Source: Streptomyces glomeratus
GTDB lineage: Bacteria; Actinomycetota; Actinomycetes; Streptomycetales; Streptomycetaceae
Assembly (NCBI RefSeq): GCF_021462825.1
Contig: NZ_JAKEEB010000007.1
Span: 62,001 to 126,000, forward strand
Reading direction: 5' to 3'
DNA: 64,000 bases
A program made the position numbers and the translations under genes. The notes beneath the pieces are model-generated. The model saw only the letters and a list, made by a program, of their open reading frames with translations. It made no database searches and was not told the origin of the DNA. Shown here piece by piece: positions 29,939-41,478 of this stretch (positions are counted from its first letter, which is position 1; every line of letters begins with the position of its first letter).

Positions 29939-31489
29939 TCAGCCCATGAACTTCTTGAACTCGTCCGGCAGCTCGAAGTCCTGACCGGCCTGCTGCGGCA
30001 GGCCGAAGGCGCCCTGGCCCTGGGCCGCGGCGGCGCGGCGCGCGGCCTCCTCCTGCTCCTGCTGCTTGCGCTTCATCGGGTTGCCGGAGCGCTGCTTGCC
30101 CTTGGCCTTCTTCGGCTGCTTCTTGGTGCGGCCGGGGCCGCCGCCCATGCCCGGGATCCCCGGCATGCCGGGCATGCCGCCGCCCTGGGCCATGCGGGAC
30201 ATCATCTTGCGGGCCTCGAAGAACCGCTCGACCAGGCCCTTCACCGCGCTGACCTCGACACCGGAACCCTTGGCGATACGGGCGCGGCGCGAGCCGTTGA
30301 TGATCGTCGGGTCCTGGCGCTCGCCCGGGGTCATCGACTTGATCATCGCGGCGATGCGGTCGACCTCCCGTTCGTCGAGGTTGTTGATCTGGTCCTTGAT
30401 CTGGCCCATGCCGGGCAGCATCCCGAGCAGCTTGCTGATGCTGCCCATCTTCCTGACCTGCTCCATCTGGGCCAGGAAGTCGTCCAGGGTGAAGTCCTGG
30501 CCCTTCTTGGACGCCAGCTTGGAGGCCATCTTCTCGGCCTCTTCCTGGCTGAACGTCTTCTCCGCCTGCTCGATCAGGGTGAGCAGGTCACCCATGTCGA
30601 GGATGCGGGAGGCCATCCGGTCCGGGTGGAAGGCGTCGAAGTCGTCGAGCTTCTCGCCGTTCGACGCGAACATGATCGGCTTGCCGGTGACCGAGGCGAT
30701 CGACAGGGCGGCACCGCCGCGGGCGTCGCCGTCGAGCTTGGAGAGGACCACGCCGTCGAAGCCGACGCCGTCGCGGAAGGCCTCCGCGGTGTTGACGGCG
30801 TCCTGACCGATCATCGCGTCGACGACGAACAGGATCTCGTCCGGCCGCACGGCGTCGCGGATGTCCGCGGCCTGCTGCATCATCTCCTGGTCGATGCCGA
30901 GGCGGCCGGCGGTGTCCACGATCACGATGTCGTGGACCTTGGTCCTGGCGAAGTCGATGGAGTCCCGGGCGACCTTGACCGGGTCCCCGACGCCGTTGCC
31001 CGGCTCGGGCGCGTAGACGGCCACGCCCGCGCGGTCGGCGACGACGCTCAGCTGGTTCACCGCGTTGGGGCGCTGGAGGTCGGCGGCGACCAGGAGCGGG
31101 GAGTGGCCCTGCTCCTTGAGCCACTTGGCGAGCTTGCCCGCGAGGGTGGTCTTACCGGCACCCTGGAGACCCGCGAGCATGATCACGGTCGGCGGCTGCT
31201 TGGCGAAGCGCAGGCGGCGGGTCTCGCCGCCGAGGATCGTGATCAGCTCCTCGTTGACGATCTTGAGGACCTGCTGGGCCGGGTTCAGGGCCCGGGAGAC
31301 CTCGGCGCCGAGCGCCCGTTCCTTGACGTTCTTGATGAAGGTCCGGACCACCGGCAGCGCCACGTCCGCTTCGAGGAGCGCGATGCGGATCTCGCGCGCG
31401 GTGGCGTCGATGTCCGCCTCGGAGAGCCTGCCTTTCCCGCGGAGGCTTTTGAAAGTCGCGCTGAGGCGGTCGGAGAGGGTATCGAACAC
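29939..31489 (-). CDS. ffh: signal recognition particle protein Ffh
   Basis: GTPase that binds signal sequences with 4.5S RNA and delivers ribosomes to FtsY; 516 residues from GTG 31489. The N domain starts FDTLSDRLSATFKSLRGKGR. The G domain has GLQGAGKTTLAGKLAKWL, DTAGRLGIDQEMMQ and VVLSKLDGDARGGAALS. The Met-rich M domain follows (PGMGQIKDQINN, FEARKMMSRMAQGGGMPGMP). The upstream frame to 31582 is leader. glnD lies upstream across a terminator. Confidence 0.97.
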   Translation of the reverse strand: MFDTLSDRLSATFKSLRGKGRLSEADIDATAREIRIALLEADVALPVVRTFIKNVKERALGAEVSRALNPAQQVLKIVNEELITILGGETRRLRFAKQPPTVIMLAGLQGAGKTTLAGKLAKWLKEQGHSPLLVAADLQRPNAVNQLSVVADRAGVAVYAPEPGNGVGDPVKVARDSIDFARTKVHDIVIVDTAGRLGIDQEMMQQAADIRDAVRPDEILFVVDAMIGQDAVNTAEAFRDGVGFDGVVLSKLDGDARGGAALSIASVTGKPIMFASNGEKLDDFDAFHPDRMASRILDMGDLLTLIEQAEKTFSQEEAEKMASKLASKKGQDFTLDDFLAQMEQVRKMGSISKLLGMLPGMGQIKDQINNLDEREVDRIAAMIKSMTPGERQDPTIINGSRRARIAKGSGVEVSAVKGLVERFFEARKMMSRMAQGGGMPGMPGIPGMGGGPGRTKKQPKKAKGKQRSGNPMKRKQQEQEEAARRAAAAQGQGAFGLPQQAGQDFELPDEFKKFMG

Positions 31490-31560
31490 GGCGGCGTCGG
31501 TCCTCGGAGTCGGGGTCGTTTCGGGCTGCCCTCCAGGGTATCCGGCCCGGCGAGCAAATC

Positions 31561-31593
31561 GTCCCCGCCCGCCGCACCGCACGGGCGGGGGAC
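31561..31593 (-). terminator. terminator hairpin after glnD
   Basis: Arms GTCCCCGCCCG (31561-31571) and CGGGCGGGGGAC (31582-31593) with a 10-base loop, 12 bp past the glnD stop on the minus strand. It separates the amtB-glnK-glnD operon from ffh. Confidence 0.75.
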
Positions 31594-31604
31594 TGTCGGC
31601 AAGG

Positions 31605-34049
31605 TCACGCCCGCAGCGTCTCCTCCAGCGTGCGTGCCACCGAGGCCGCCTCCTCCCCCGGCAGCGGCTCGCCCACCCCGGTGGTCACGTAGAAGGCGTC
31701 CACGGCGTTGGACCCCAGCGTCGAAACATGCGCGCTGCGCATCCGCACGCCCGCCTTGTCCAGGGCCTGCCCGATACGGAACAGCAGCCCGGGCACGTCC
31801 TGGGCCCGCACCTCGATCACCGTGGCGTGCCGGGAGGCCGCCGGGGCGACGGTCACGCGCGGCGGGGGCGCCACCACGCCCCGGCGGCGGGGGTAGGCCG
31901 CGTCCCTCTCGGCGAGCCGTCCCGCGATGTCCAGGGAGCCCTCCAGGGCCCGCACGAGGTCGGCGCGCAGCCGTGCGGGCTGCGGCAGCGAGCCGTACTC
32001 CGCCGCGACCCGCCAGTCCAGCAGCAGGACGGAGCCGTCGTGGACGCCGTCCGGCAGCTCCAGGGCCCGCAGCTCGGCCGTGCGCACGGTGAGGCGGTGC
32101 ATGGCCAGGACGCCCGCCACCGCGGGCAGCACGCCGGGCTGGTCGGGCACGGCGACGAGCAGTTCCACGCCGAGGGGTTCCGGCTCGTCGGCCGGTTTCC
32201 CGGTGGGCGGCTCGGTCTGTGCGCGCAGCGCGAGCACGGGGCCGCCCGTGCGGAACGCCTCGATGGCGAGCCGTTCCTGCTCGGCGGTGGGCGCGGCGGC
32301 CTGCGGGCGGCCGGGCTCGTCGCCGGCCAGCAGCGCCGAGACGCGTTTGACCAGGTCGGTGACCAGCGCGCCCCGCCAGGACGACCAGGCGGCGGGCCCG
32401 GTGGCCAGCGCGTCCGCCTCGGTCAGCGCGTGCAGCAGTTCGAGCGTGCTCTGCGAGCCCACGGCCTCGGCGACCGAGCGCACGGTGGCCGGGTCCTCCA
32501 GATCGCGCCGGGTCGCCGTCTCCACGAGCAGCAGATGGTGGCGTACCAGGGTGGCGAGGACGGCGGCGTCGTCGCGGTCGAAGCCGATACGGCCGGCCAC
32601 GTCCCGGGCGATGATCTCGCCCGCGACGGAGTGGTCCCCGGGCCAGCCCTTGCCGATGTCGTGCAGGAGGGCGGCGACCAGGAGGAGGTCGGGGCGGCCG
32701 ACCCGGCGGGTCAGTTCGGAGGCGCGTACGGCCGTCTCGATCAGGTGCCGGTCGACCGTCCACACGTGCACGGCGTTGCGCTGCGGGCGGCAGCGCACGC
32801 GCTCCCAGTCGGGCAGCAGACGGGTGATGAGCCCTTCGGCCTCGAGGGCCTCCCAGACGTCGACGGTCGGGCGGCCGGAGCCCAGCAGGGTCACAAGCTG
32901 TTCGCGGGCCTCGGCGGGCCAGGGCGTGGGCAGGGAGCGCGCGGTGGCGGCCATGCGCCGTACGGCGTGCAGGGAGAGCGGGAGGCCGGCCTGCGCTGCG
33001 GCCGCGGCGGCACGCAGGGGCAGTACGGGGTCTCGCTCCGGGCGCGCGGCCCGGGCCAGCACCACTTCGCCGTCCTGCTCCACCACGCCCTCGGCCAGCG
33101 GGGACCGCTCCGCGACGGGCTTGCCGCCGAGCATGGCGCGCAGCCGGGGCCGGGCGCCGCGTGACCGCAGGACACGCCCCACCTCGCGCCAGGTGACATC
33201 GCTGGCGTACGAGATGACGCGCGCCGCCTCGTACACCTGGCGCAGCAGCGTGTCGGCGTCCAGCAGGCCGAGCTCGGCGGCGACCTGGTCCTGCTCCTGG
33301 AGCGCGAGGCGGTCGGTGGCGCGCCCGGTGGCCAGATGCAGCGCGTCCCGGACGTCCAGGAGCCCACCCCGGGCCTCCGCGAGCCCCTCCCTGGGGGCGT
33401 CGGCAAGCCAGGACGCGGCCACCGCGCGCAGTGCCGTGGCGTCGCGCAGCCCGCCCCGCGCCTCCTTGAGGTCGGGTTCCAGCAGATATTGCAGTTCGCC
33501 GTGGCGCGCGGCCCGCTCGGAGCACAGTTCCCGGAGCTCGGGGAGCCGCTTGGGCGCCTGGTTCCGCCAGTCGGCGAGGACGGCCGCGCGCAGGCCCGCG
33601 GTCAGTCCCGGATCGCCCGCGAGATGCCGGGCGTCCAGCAGGCCGAGCTGCACCTTGAGGTCCTCGCCCGCGGTCTTGCGGGCCTCCGCCGGGGTGCGGA
33701 CGGAGTGGTCGAGGGCGAGCCCGAGGTCCCAGACGGGGTACCAGAGGCGGTCGGCCAGGGCCGCGACCGCCTTGCTGTCGCCGCCGTCGTGCAGCAGGAG
33801 CAGATCGAGGTCGCTGCGCGGGGACAGCTCCCCGCGGCCGTAGCCGCCCACGGCGACCAGGGAGGCGCCGCGCAGACCCTCGGCACCCGCCCCGAACAGC
33901 TCGGCGAGCCAGCCGTCGGTCAGTTCGGCGAGGGCAGCACGGCGCGGCGGCCCGGACCGCGCCCCCTCCGTGAGGAGACGCAGCCGGGCCGCCGCGTAGC
34001 CGCCGGGTCCCGAGCCCTCTGCTTCCGTACGTACGTCCGTACTCGCCAC
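31605..34049 (-). CDS. glnD: PII protein nucleotidylyltransferase GlnD
   Basis: Modifies and demodifies the PII protein GlnK in response to nitrogen status; 814 residues. The nucleotidyltransferase domain has VAVGGYGRGELSPRSDLDLL. The HD domain has LLVAALLHDIGKGWPGDHS. Two C-terminal ACT domains begin at VELLVAVPDQPGVLPAVAG and VIEVRAQDVPGLLFRIG. In S. coelicolor the homologue is reported to adenylylate rather than uridylylate GlnK; the sequence cannot show which happens here. It is the third gene of the amtB-glnK-glnD operon. Confidence 0.96.
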   Translation of the reverse strand: MASTDVRTEAEGSGPGGYAAARLRLLTEGARSGPPRRAALAELTDGWLAELFGAGAEGLRGASLVAVGGYGRGELSPRSDLDLLLLHDGGDSKAVAALADRLWYPVWDLGLALDHSVRTPAEARKTAGEDLKVQLGLLDARHLAGDPGLTAGLRAAVLADWRNQAPKRLPELRELCSERAARHGELQYLLEPDLKEARGGLRDATALRAVAASWLADAPREGLAEARGGLLDVRDALHLATGRATDRLALQEQDQVAAELGLLDADTLLRQVYEAARVISYASDVTWREVGRVLRSRGARPRLRAMLGGKPVAERSPLAEGVVEQDGEVVLARAARPERDPVLPLRAAAAAAQAGLPLSLHAVRRMAATARSLPTPWPAEAREQLVTLLGSGRPTVDVWEALEAEGLITRLLPDWERVRCRPQRNAVHVWTVDRHLIETAVRASELTRRVGRPDLLLVAALLHDIGKGWPGDHSVAGEIIARDVAGRIGFDRDDAAVLATLVRHHLLLVETATRRDLEDPATVRSVAEAVGSQSTLELLHALTEADALATGPAAWSSWRGALVTDLVKRVSALLAGDEPGRPQAAAPTAEQERLAIEAFRTGGPVLALRAQTEPPTGKPADEPEPLGVELLVAVPDQPGVLPAVAGVLAMHRLTVRTAELRALELPDGVHDGSVLLLDWRVAAEYGSLPQPARLRADLVRALEGSLDIAGRLAERDAAYPRRRGVVAPPPRVTVAPAASRHATVIEVRAQDVPGLLFRIGQALDKAGVRMRSAHVSTLGSNAVDAFYVTTGVGEPLPGEEAASVARTLEETLRA

Positions 34050-34075
34050 CCGGCGACTCCTGTTCCGTCGGTGCC

Positions 34076-35751
<1,676 letters not shown>

Positions 35752-36188
35752 CGGCGTCTCCTCGTCGGTTGGTACGGCCCCGTGCGGGCGAAGCCTTGAG
35801 AGCGGTGAGGGCGTGAGGGGTGGGCCGGTTATGCGCCATGAGATTGGCGCAGCGCGGTTTCGGTCGGCGCCCCTCGATGTTTCGCCGCAGTGACGAAGGC
35901 GCCGGGCGTGTTACGCGTCGATGAACTGCCGGATGCCGGCCTGGTCGATCGTTATCGTGACGCAACCTTTGAGGAATGACATCCCGGCGGGAACACCGCG
36001 GCCATCATTTGGGGAACCTCCGCGACGATCAACAGGGCCCGCGGGAGTCGCGCCCATTCGGGCGGAAAGAGCATGCATCCGGCCGCGACAGCCATCCGAT
36101 GACCTGGCATGGGGGAGCCGAGTCGGGCAGTTCGGGATGGCGGCCGCGGCCGGGGTCGTGGGGCCCTTGCGCTCCGGTGGGACCGGGC
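35752..36188. other. amtB upstream region with GlnR-like motif
   Basis: This 437-bp stretch has no gene. On the minus strand, GTCAC-n6-GAAAC lies at 35894-35879, matching the GlnR half-box pair (gTnAc-n6-GaAAc), and GTAAC lies just upstream at 35914-35910. The spacing to the second element is 20 instead of 22 bp, so the full four-block operator is imperfect. Nitrogen control of amtB is the expected role. Confidence 0.5.
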
Positions 36189-37664
36189 TCAGACCGCCTC
36201 GGCGGTCTCGGGCAGATGGGTGGAGAGGTGATCGGTCAATTCGACGACCTCGGCAAGATCACCGAAATCGCGCACGGCGGTGTCGACGGTCTTTCGAATA
36301 CGAGTGTTGACCCGCTCGGACCGCACTTTTCTGGCGATTTCCATGGCACGCCTGGCGAGCACCGCGCTCTGTTCCGGTTCTCGCTGGAGGAGGTGCACGG
36401 TGGCCATGCCGATGAGATTGAGTGCGTACGACCGCTGGTGCTCGGGGTCCTCGGAGAAGCCGTCGACGGCCTTGCGCATCAGCGGCTCGGCGAGGGAGGC
36501 GTAGCTGGGGCTGCGGCCCGCGACATAGGCGAGGTCGCGGTAGGAGTGGGAGTTCTCGGCGTGCAGCTCCGCCTCGGAGAAGAAGCGGATCCAGTCGGGC
36601 TCGGGCTCGTCGAACTCGAGTGCGTCGGCGAAGGTGTCCTCGGCCATCCTGACGGCACGCTTGCACTTGCCCGGCTGGCCCATGTTCGCGTAGGCCCGGG
36701 CCTCCATGGCATACAGCATCGCCTGGGTGCGCGGGGTCGCGCAGTCCCGGCTGCCGTACTGGGCGAGGTGGATCAGTTCCAGGGCGTCGTCGGGCCGGCC
36801 CAGGTGGATCATCTGGCGGCTCATGCTGGAGAGGATGTAGGAGCCGAGCGGCTTGTCGCCGGCCTCCTTGGCGGCGTGCAGCGCGAGGACGAAGTACTTC
36901 TGCGCGGTGGGCTGGAGTCCCACGTCGTAGCTCATCCAGCCCGCCAGCTCGGCCAGTTCGGCGGCGACCTTGAAAAGGCATTTGGCGGCCGCCTCGGACT
37001 GTGGTTCCTGGAGGAGGTCGGTCACCTCGTGCAGCTGGCCGACGACGGCCTTGCGCCGCAGGCCGCCCCCGCACTGGGCGTCCCACCGCCGGAACATCAC
37101 CGTGGTGGTTTCGAGGAGGTCCAGCTCGGGCCTGGACAGCCGGCTGCGGCCGCGCCCGGACGGTGCGGGCTCGGGCTGCTCGCGAGGGGCCGCGGGGCTC
37201 GGCACGAGCCAGCGCTGCATGGGCTCGATGAGGGTCGGGCCCGCGGACAGGGCCAGCGAGGTCCCGAGGAAGCCGCGCCGCGCCAGCATCAGGTCGCTGC
37301 GCGAGAACTCGCTGATCAACGCCACCGTCTGCGGGCCCGTCCAGGGCAGGTCGATGCCGGACACGGAGGGTGACTGGTGGGCGGTGCGCAACCCCAGGTC
37401 CTCGACGGAGACCACACAGCCGAAGCGCTCGGAGAACAGCTCCGACAGGATGCGCGGGATGGGCTCGCGCGGGTTCTCCCCGTCCAGCCAGCGGCGCACC
37501 CGGGAGGTGTCCGTGGAGATGTGGTTGGCCCCCAACTGGCGGGCCCGGCGGTTGACTTGCCGCGCCAGCTCGCCTTTCGACCAGCCGCTGCGCACGAACC
37601 ACGAGCCGAGCAGCTCATTGGGGCGCTTGTCAGCGTTCGTACCGCTTTCGCCGTTGCCGCTCAC
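36189..37664 (-). CDS. nsdA: NsdA-type regulator with TPR-like repeats
   Basis: Regulator of 491 residues whose position beside amtB and domain layout match NsdA. In S. coelicolor NsdA is described as a negative regulator of sporulation and antibiotic production. The N-terminus has a helix-turn-helix-like segment (GWSKGELARQVNRRARQLG, RVRRWLDGENP). The rest is helical repeats resembling TPR (KYFVLALHAAKEAGDKPLGS, AMLYAMEARAYANMGQPGK). ATG 37664. It is divergent from the primase-like gene. How it acts molecularly is not known from sequence. Confidence 0.88.
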   Translation of the reverse strand: MSGNGESGTNADKRPNELLGSWFVRSGWSKGELARQVNRRARQLGANHISTDTSRVRRWLDGENPREPIPRILSELFSERFGCVVSVEDLGLRTAHQSPSVSGIDLPWTGPQTVALISEFSRSDLMLARRGFLGTSLALSAGPTLIEPMQRWLVPSPAAPREQPEPAPSGRGRSRLSRPELDLLETTTVMFRRWDAQCGGGLRRKAVVGQLHEVTDLLQEPQSEAAAKCLFKVAAELAELAGWMSYDVGLQPTAQKYFVLALHAAKEAGDKPLGSYILSSMSRQMIHLGRPDDALELIHLAQYGSRDCATPRTQAMLYAMEARAYANMGQPGKCKRAVRMAEDTFADALEFDEPEPDWIRFFSEAELHAENSHSYRDLAYVAGRSPSYASLAEPLMRKAVDGFSEDPEHQRSYALNLIGMATVHLLQREPEQSAVLARRAMEIARKVRSERVNTRIRKTVDTAVRDFGDLAEVVELTDHLSTHLPETAEAV

Positions 37665-38091
37665 CGGAACGCCCCCATCCCTGAATCCACCTGTGCGCTG
37701 TGTGCGCCAAACCTTACCAGAATGCCGGTGGACACAGCCCGGCGTCCGCCACTTCTCGGCCGTCGGACGGAAACCCGGCTTGCCTCCGGCATACCCACGA
37801 GTGCGTGCGTCCCCAGGATCCGTGCACTCACAGTAGTCCTACGATCACCCGCCCAGCCATGGCGAATCCAGAAGCGCCACCATTCGCCACCCCTTCGAAT
37901 GAACTCATCGCCACCCCGGCGCGATTCACTTGACACATGACAGCAGGGAGTGGATGGAGCGGTGCATACACCGGCGCGCGCCACGGAACTCACCACCCCG
38001 CACACCGCTGGGCGCGCCCCGGATACGGACTCTGAGTCACTTTCCGATTCCACCGCGTAACCATCGGGGCGCTGAAACCGTTGGAGGGGGC
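37665..38091. other. divergent promoter region between nsdA and the primase-like gene
   Basis: This 427-bp stretch contains no credible gene. A TTGACA hexamer lies on the plus strand at 37930-37935 but lacks a good -10 at the expected distance. It presumably holds both promoters; no clear operator was seen. Confidence 0.4.
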
Positions 38092-38775
38092 ATGGGCTTC
38101 ACGATCGGCGGCACGCGGAGCATCCGCGAGATCCGCTCCGGCGCCCGACGCCGGGGCCGCTCGTCGGACTGGATCGCCGTGGCCGAGTACACGGGCCTGT
38201 GGGGCTGGGACGTGGTGCCCGGCGCGCGGGCGGCCGCGGGGGCGTGCTCATGCGGCGACACGGACTGTGCCGCGCCCGGCGCCCATCCCCTGTCCTTCGG
38301 CTCCGCGGTGCGCGCCGGTGCGACGCTCGACGAGGCGACCGAGACCTGGGCCGAGATGCCCGGCGCGGCGGTGATGCTGCCCGTGGGCGGCGCGTTCGAC
38401 GTGGTCGAGGTCGCCGAGGCGGCGGGACGCCACGCTCTGGTCCGGCTGGAGCGCATGGGCATTCCGGTCGGCCCGGTCACGGCGACCCCCGACGGCCGCG
38501 CCCAGTTCTTCGTCGCCCCGGGCTCCGCGGCCGAGCTTCCCTCGCTGCTGTACCGGATGGCCTGGGACGACGCGGACCTCGATCTGCACGCCCTGGGCCC
38601 GGGGACGTACATCACGGCTCCGCCCTCGGACCGCGGCGGTCTCGGCCCGGTCCGCTGGCTGCGCTCCCCCGCCCTCGACTCGGCGACGACACCGCCGGCC
38701 GCGCGCCTGCTGATCGGCACGCTGGCCTACGTGGCACATCGCTCCCGGGCCCAGGCGGTGCCCGACACCCCGTAG
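38092..38775 (+). CDS. bifunctional DNA primase/polymerase N-terminal domain-like protein
   Basis: Protein of 227 residues from ATG 38092, with GGAGG upstream; open frame before this is leader. It resembles the N-terminal prim-pol domain family of actinobacteria: WIAVAEYTGLWGWDVVPGA, then CSCGDTDCAAPGAHPLSF with a Cys/His cluster typical of these proteins, and GTYITAPPSDRGGLGPVRWL near the end. The catalytic acidic residues of active prim-pols are not obvious, so it may be non-catalytic. It is divergent from nsdA and convergent with ftsY, a steady Streptomyces position. Confidence 0.8.
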   Translation: MGFTIGGTRSIREIRSGARRRGRSSDWIAVAEYTGLWGWDVVPGARAAAGACSCGDTDCAAPGAHPLSFGSAVRAGATLDEATETWAEMPGAAVMLPVGGAFDVVEVAEAAGRHALVRLERMGIPVGPVTATPDGRAQFFVAPGSAAELPSLLYRMAWDDADLDLHALGPGTYITAPPSDRGGLGPVRWLRSPALDSATTPPAARLLIGTLAYVAHRSRAQAVPDTP

Positions 38776-38796
38776 GGGCGCCGGGCGGCGACAGCG

Positions 38797-38837
38797 AAGG
38801 GCCCCTGCCGCATCTGCACCATGCGGCGGGGGCCCTT
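38797..38837 (+). terminator. terminator after the primase-like gene
   Basis: Arms AAGGGCCCCTGCCGCAT (38797-38813) and a near-perfect complement (38821-38837, one mismatch), followed by CTTGTG. It lies 22 bp past the stop. Confidence 0.8.
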
Positions 38838-38916
38838 CTTGTGCGCACACACGTTCATGAGGGGACGCGCAGAAGACCGGAGAAGACGGAGTAGAGGCAG
38901 AGGAACAGAAGAGACA

Positions 38917-38952
38917 GCGCCCGTCCCCCTGTGCACCGTGGGGGGCGGGCGC
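38917..38952 (-). terminator. terminator after ftsY
   Basis: Arms GCGCCCGTCCCC and GGGGGGCGGGCGC flank a short loop, 33 bp beyond the ftsY stop on the minus strand. It is the partner of the plus-strand terminator at 38797. Confidence 0.7.
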
Positions 38953-38984
38953 TTGTCGGCGTGCGTCGAGACCCGTGGGGGTGG

Positions 38985-40187
38985 TCACTCTCCGATAAGG
39001 GCGTCAACGAACGCCTCCGGATCGAACGGCGCCAGGTCGTCGGGGCCCTCGCCGAGACCGATCAGCTTCACCGGCACGCCCAGCTCACGCTGGACCGCGA
39101 CCACGATGCCGCCCTTGGCCGTTCCGTCCAGTTTGGTGAGCACGATGCCGGTGATGTCCACGACCTCGGCGAAGACGCGCGCCTGGACCAGGCCGTTCTG
39201 CCCGGTGGTGGCGTCGAGGACCAGCAGCACCTCGTCCAGCGGCGCGTGCTTCTCCACGACGCGCTTGACCTTGCCCAGCTCGTCCATGAGGCCGGTCTTG
39301 GTGTGCAGGCGTCCCGCGGTGTCGATGAGCACCACGTCGAAGCCCATCTCCTTGGCCTCCTTCACCGCGTCGAAGGCGACGGAGGCGGGGTCGCCGGCCT
39401 CCGGCCCGCGCACGGTGTGGGCGCCGACCCGCTCGCCCCAGGTCTGCAGCTGGTCGGCGGCGGCGGCGCGGAAGGTGTCGGCGGCACCGAGGACGACGGT
39501 GCGGCCGTCGGCCACGAGGACGCGGGCGAGCTTGCCCGTGGTGGTGGTCTTGCCGGTGCCGTTGACGCCGACGACCATCACGATGCCCGGCTTGGTGCTC
39601 TCGGGTTCCGTCCGTACGACACGGTCCATGTCGGGACCGACCAGCGTGAGCAGCTCCTCGCGCAACAGTCCGCGCAGCTCCCGGGGGGTGCGGGTGCCGA
39701 GCACCTTGACCCGCTCTCGCAGCCGCTCGACCAGTTCCTGGGTGGGCTGCACACCGACGTCCGCGGTGAGCAGCGTGTCCTCGACCTCCTCCCAGGTCTC
39801 GTCGTCGAGGTGCTCGCGGGACAGGAGGGTGAGCAGCCCCTTGCCGAGTGCGTTCTGCGAGCGGGACAGGCGGGCGCGCAGACGGATCAGACGGCCGGCG
39901 GTGGGCTCGGGGATCTCGATCGGGGGCGCTTCGACCGTGGGCGGCTCCTCCACGGCGACGGGAGCGGAGGGCCCCGGAAGATCCACCTCCTCGATCGTCC
40001 GGCGCTCCTCGTCGCGCGGTGTCTCGGCCTCGTCGCCGACGTGCGGCTCGGCCGGAGGGGCGGTGATGTCGGGCGTAGTGGGGGGCGCCGGCGGCAGCGG
40101 CTTCTTTCTGCGGCTGCCGACGATGAGCCCGCCGATCGCGCCGAGCAGGACCACGGCGATGACTACAGCAAGGATGACGAATTCCAT
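38985..40187 (-). CDS. ftsY: signal recognition particle receptor FtsY
   Basis: Membrane-associated SRP receptor GTPase, 400 residues from ATG 40187. A true N-terminal membrane segment (EFVILAVVIAVVLLGAIGGL) is followed by a Pro/Glu-rich acidic linker, then the NG domain. G motifs are GVNGTGKTTTTGKLARVL, LIDTAGRLHTKTGLMDELGK and VLTKLDGTAKGGIVVAV. The upstream frame to 40349 is leader. It works with Ffh, encoded 7.5 kb away in this window. Confidence 0.96.
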   Translation of the reverse strand: MEFVILAVVIAVVLLGAIGGLIVGSRRKKPLPPAPPTTPDITAPPAEPHVGDEAETPRDEERRTIEEVDLPGPSAPVAVEEPPTVEAPPIEIPEPTAGRLIRLRARLSRSQNALGKGLLTLLSREHLDDETWEEVEDTLLTADVGVQPTQELVERLRERVKVLGTRTPRELRGLLREELLTLVGPDMDRVVRTEPESTKPGIVMVVGVNGTGKTTTTGKLARVLVADGRTVVLGAADTFRAAAADQLQTWGERVGAHTVRGPEAGDPASVAFDAVKEAKEMGFDVVLIDTAGRLHTKTGLMDELGKVKRVVEKHAPLDEVLLVLDATTGQNGLVQARVFAEVVDITGIVLTKLDGTAKGGIVVAVQRELGVPVKLIGLGEGPDDLAPFDPEAFVDALIGE

Positions 40188-40323
40188 AACGGGTCCAGTA
40201 TGCGCGACCGGCCTGCGGGCCGTTCGGCGGCGGCTCCGGGGCGTCGAACCCTGGTTGTCTGACGGCCCGTCAGCTACGGTCCCTCGTGCACACCCGCCCG
40301 GCGAAGGTGAAGGAGGCCTTGCG

Positions 40324-41295
40324 ATGGCCGTCACGGTCGTACGTCTCAACCTCGTCGAACCCGGCGCGACCCCCGCCTCGCTCGGCGCCCGCTACCGGGC
40401 GGCCCTGGAGATGGCCGCGTACGCCGACGACCACGGGGTCACCACCGTGCAGACCGAGGAGCACCACGGGGTGGCGGACAACTGGCTGCCGTCGCCGTTC
40501 GCCTTCGCCGGCGCGGTCTTCGGGGCGACCCGGCGGCTCACGGTCACGGTCTCGGCGGCCATCGGCCCGCTGTACGACCCGCTGCGGCTGGCCGAGGACA
40601 TCGCCGTACTGGATCTGCTCAGCGGCGGTCGGCTGGTCACCGTCGCGGGCATCGGGTACCGGCCCGAGGAGTACGCCCTCTTCGACGTGGAGTGGAAGCG
40701 GCGCGGACAGCTTCAGGACGAACTTCTCGAGACCCTGCTGCGGGCGTGGACCGGAGAGGAGTTCCGCCATCGCGGCCGTACCGTACGCCTCACCCCGCGT
40801 CCGTACACCCGGCCGCACCCGCTGCTGCTGGTGGGCGGCTCCTCCAAGGCGGCGGCCCGCCGCGCCGCCCGGCTGGGTCTGCCCTTCTTCCCGAGTGCCC
40901 ATCTGCCGGAGCTGGAGGCGTACTACCGGGAGCGGCTCGTCGAGTACGGCACCGAGGGCTGGACCATGATGCCGGCCGCCGAGACCCCGCTGCTGCACCT
41001 CGTGGAGGACCCGGACCGGGCGTGGGCCGAGTACGGCGCGCACTTCCTGCACGAGGCGCGGACGTACGCCTCCTGGCAGTCCGGCGACATCCGCTCGGCG
41101 GTCAGGTCGGCGGCCACGACGGTGCGGGAACTGCGCGCGGAGGGGGTGTACCGCATGGTGACGCCCGACGAGTGCCTGGCCCTCGGCCTGGACAGCCACG
41201 TCCTGCACCCGCTCGCGGGCGGGATGCCGCTGGACGAGGGCTGGCGCAGTCTGCACCTGTTCTGCGAGCGGGTGCTGCCCCGGCTCGACGGCTGA
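40324..41295 (+). CDS. LLM-class flavin-dependent oxidoreductase
   Basis: Bacterial-luciferase-like monooxygenase of 323 residues using reduced FMN or F420. ATG 40324 has AGGAGG seven bases upstream; the open frame reaching back to 38821 is antisense to ftsY and not coding. Blocks include QTEEHHGVADNWLPSPFAFA, LAEDIAVLDLLSGGRLVTVA, GIGYRPEEYALF and HPLLLVGGSSKAAARRAARL, all typical of the family. The gene is monocistronic. Substrate and choice of cofactor cannot be told from sequence. Confidence 0.9.
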   Translation: MAVTVVRLNLVEPGATPASLGARYRAALEMAAYADDHGVTTVQTEEHHGVADNWLPSPFAFAGAVFGATRRLTVTVSAAIGPLYDPLRLAEDIAVLDLLSGGRLVTVAGIGYRPEEYALFDVEWKRRGQLQDELLETLLRAWTGEEFRHRGRTVRLTPRPYTRPHPLLLVGGSSKAAARRAARLGLPFFPSAHLPELEAYYRERLVEYGTEGWTMMPAAETPLLHLVEDPDRAWAEYGAHFLHEARTYASWQSGDIRSAVRSAATTVRELRAEGVYRMVTPDECLALGLDSHVLHPLAGGMPLDEGWRSLHLFCERVLPRLDG

Positions 41296-41478
41296 TCCTC
41301 CTGCGCCGGCACACCCGCGCGGCGCGAGTGAGCCGCAGCAGCGCGTCCCGGAGGCGAACGAGGCGAAGGAAGACGCGCCGCCGCCCGGCTCGGGCGGTTA
41401 CCGGGCCGGGCGGCGGACGGGGGTCGAGGAGAGAGGCAGCGGGGACTTGAGCCTTCTCCTCGAGTCCGGGTGGGCGGG

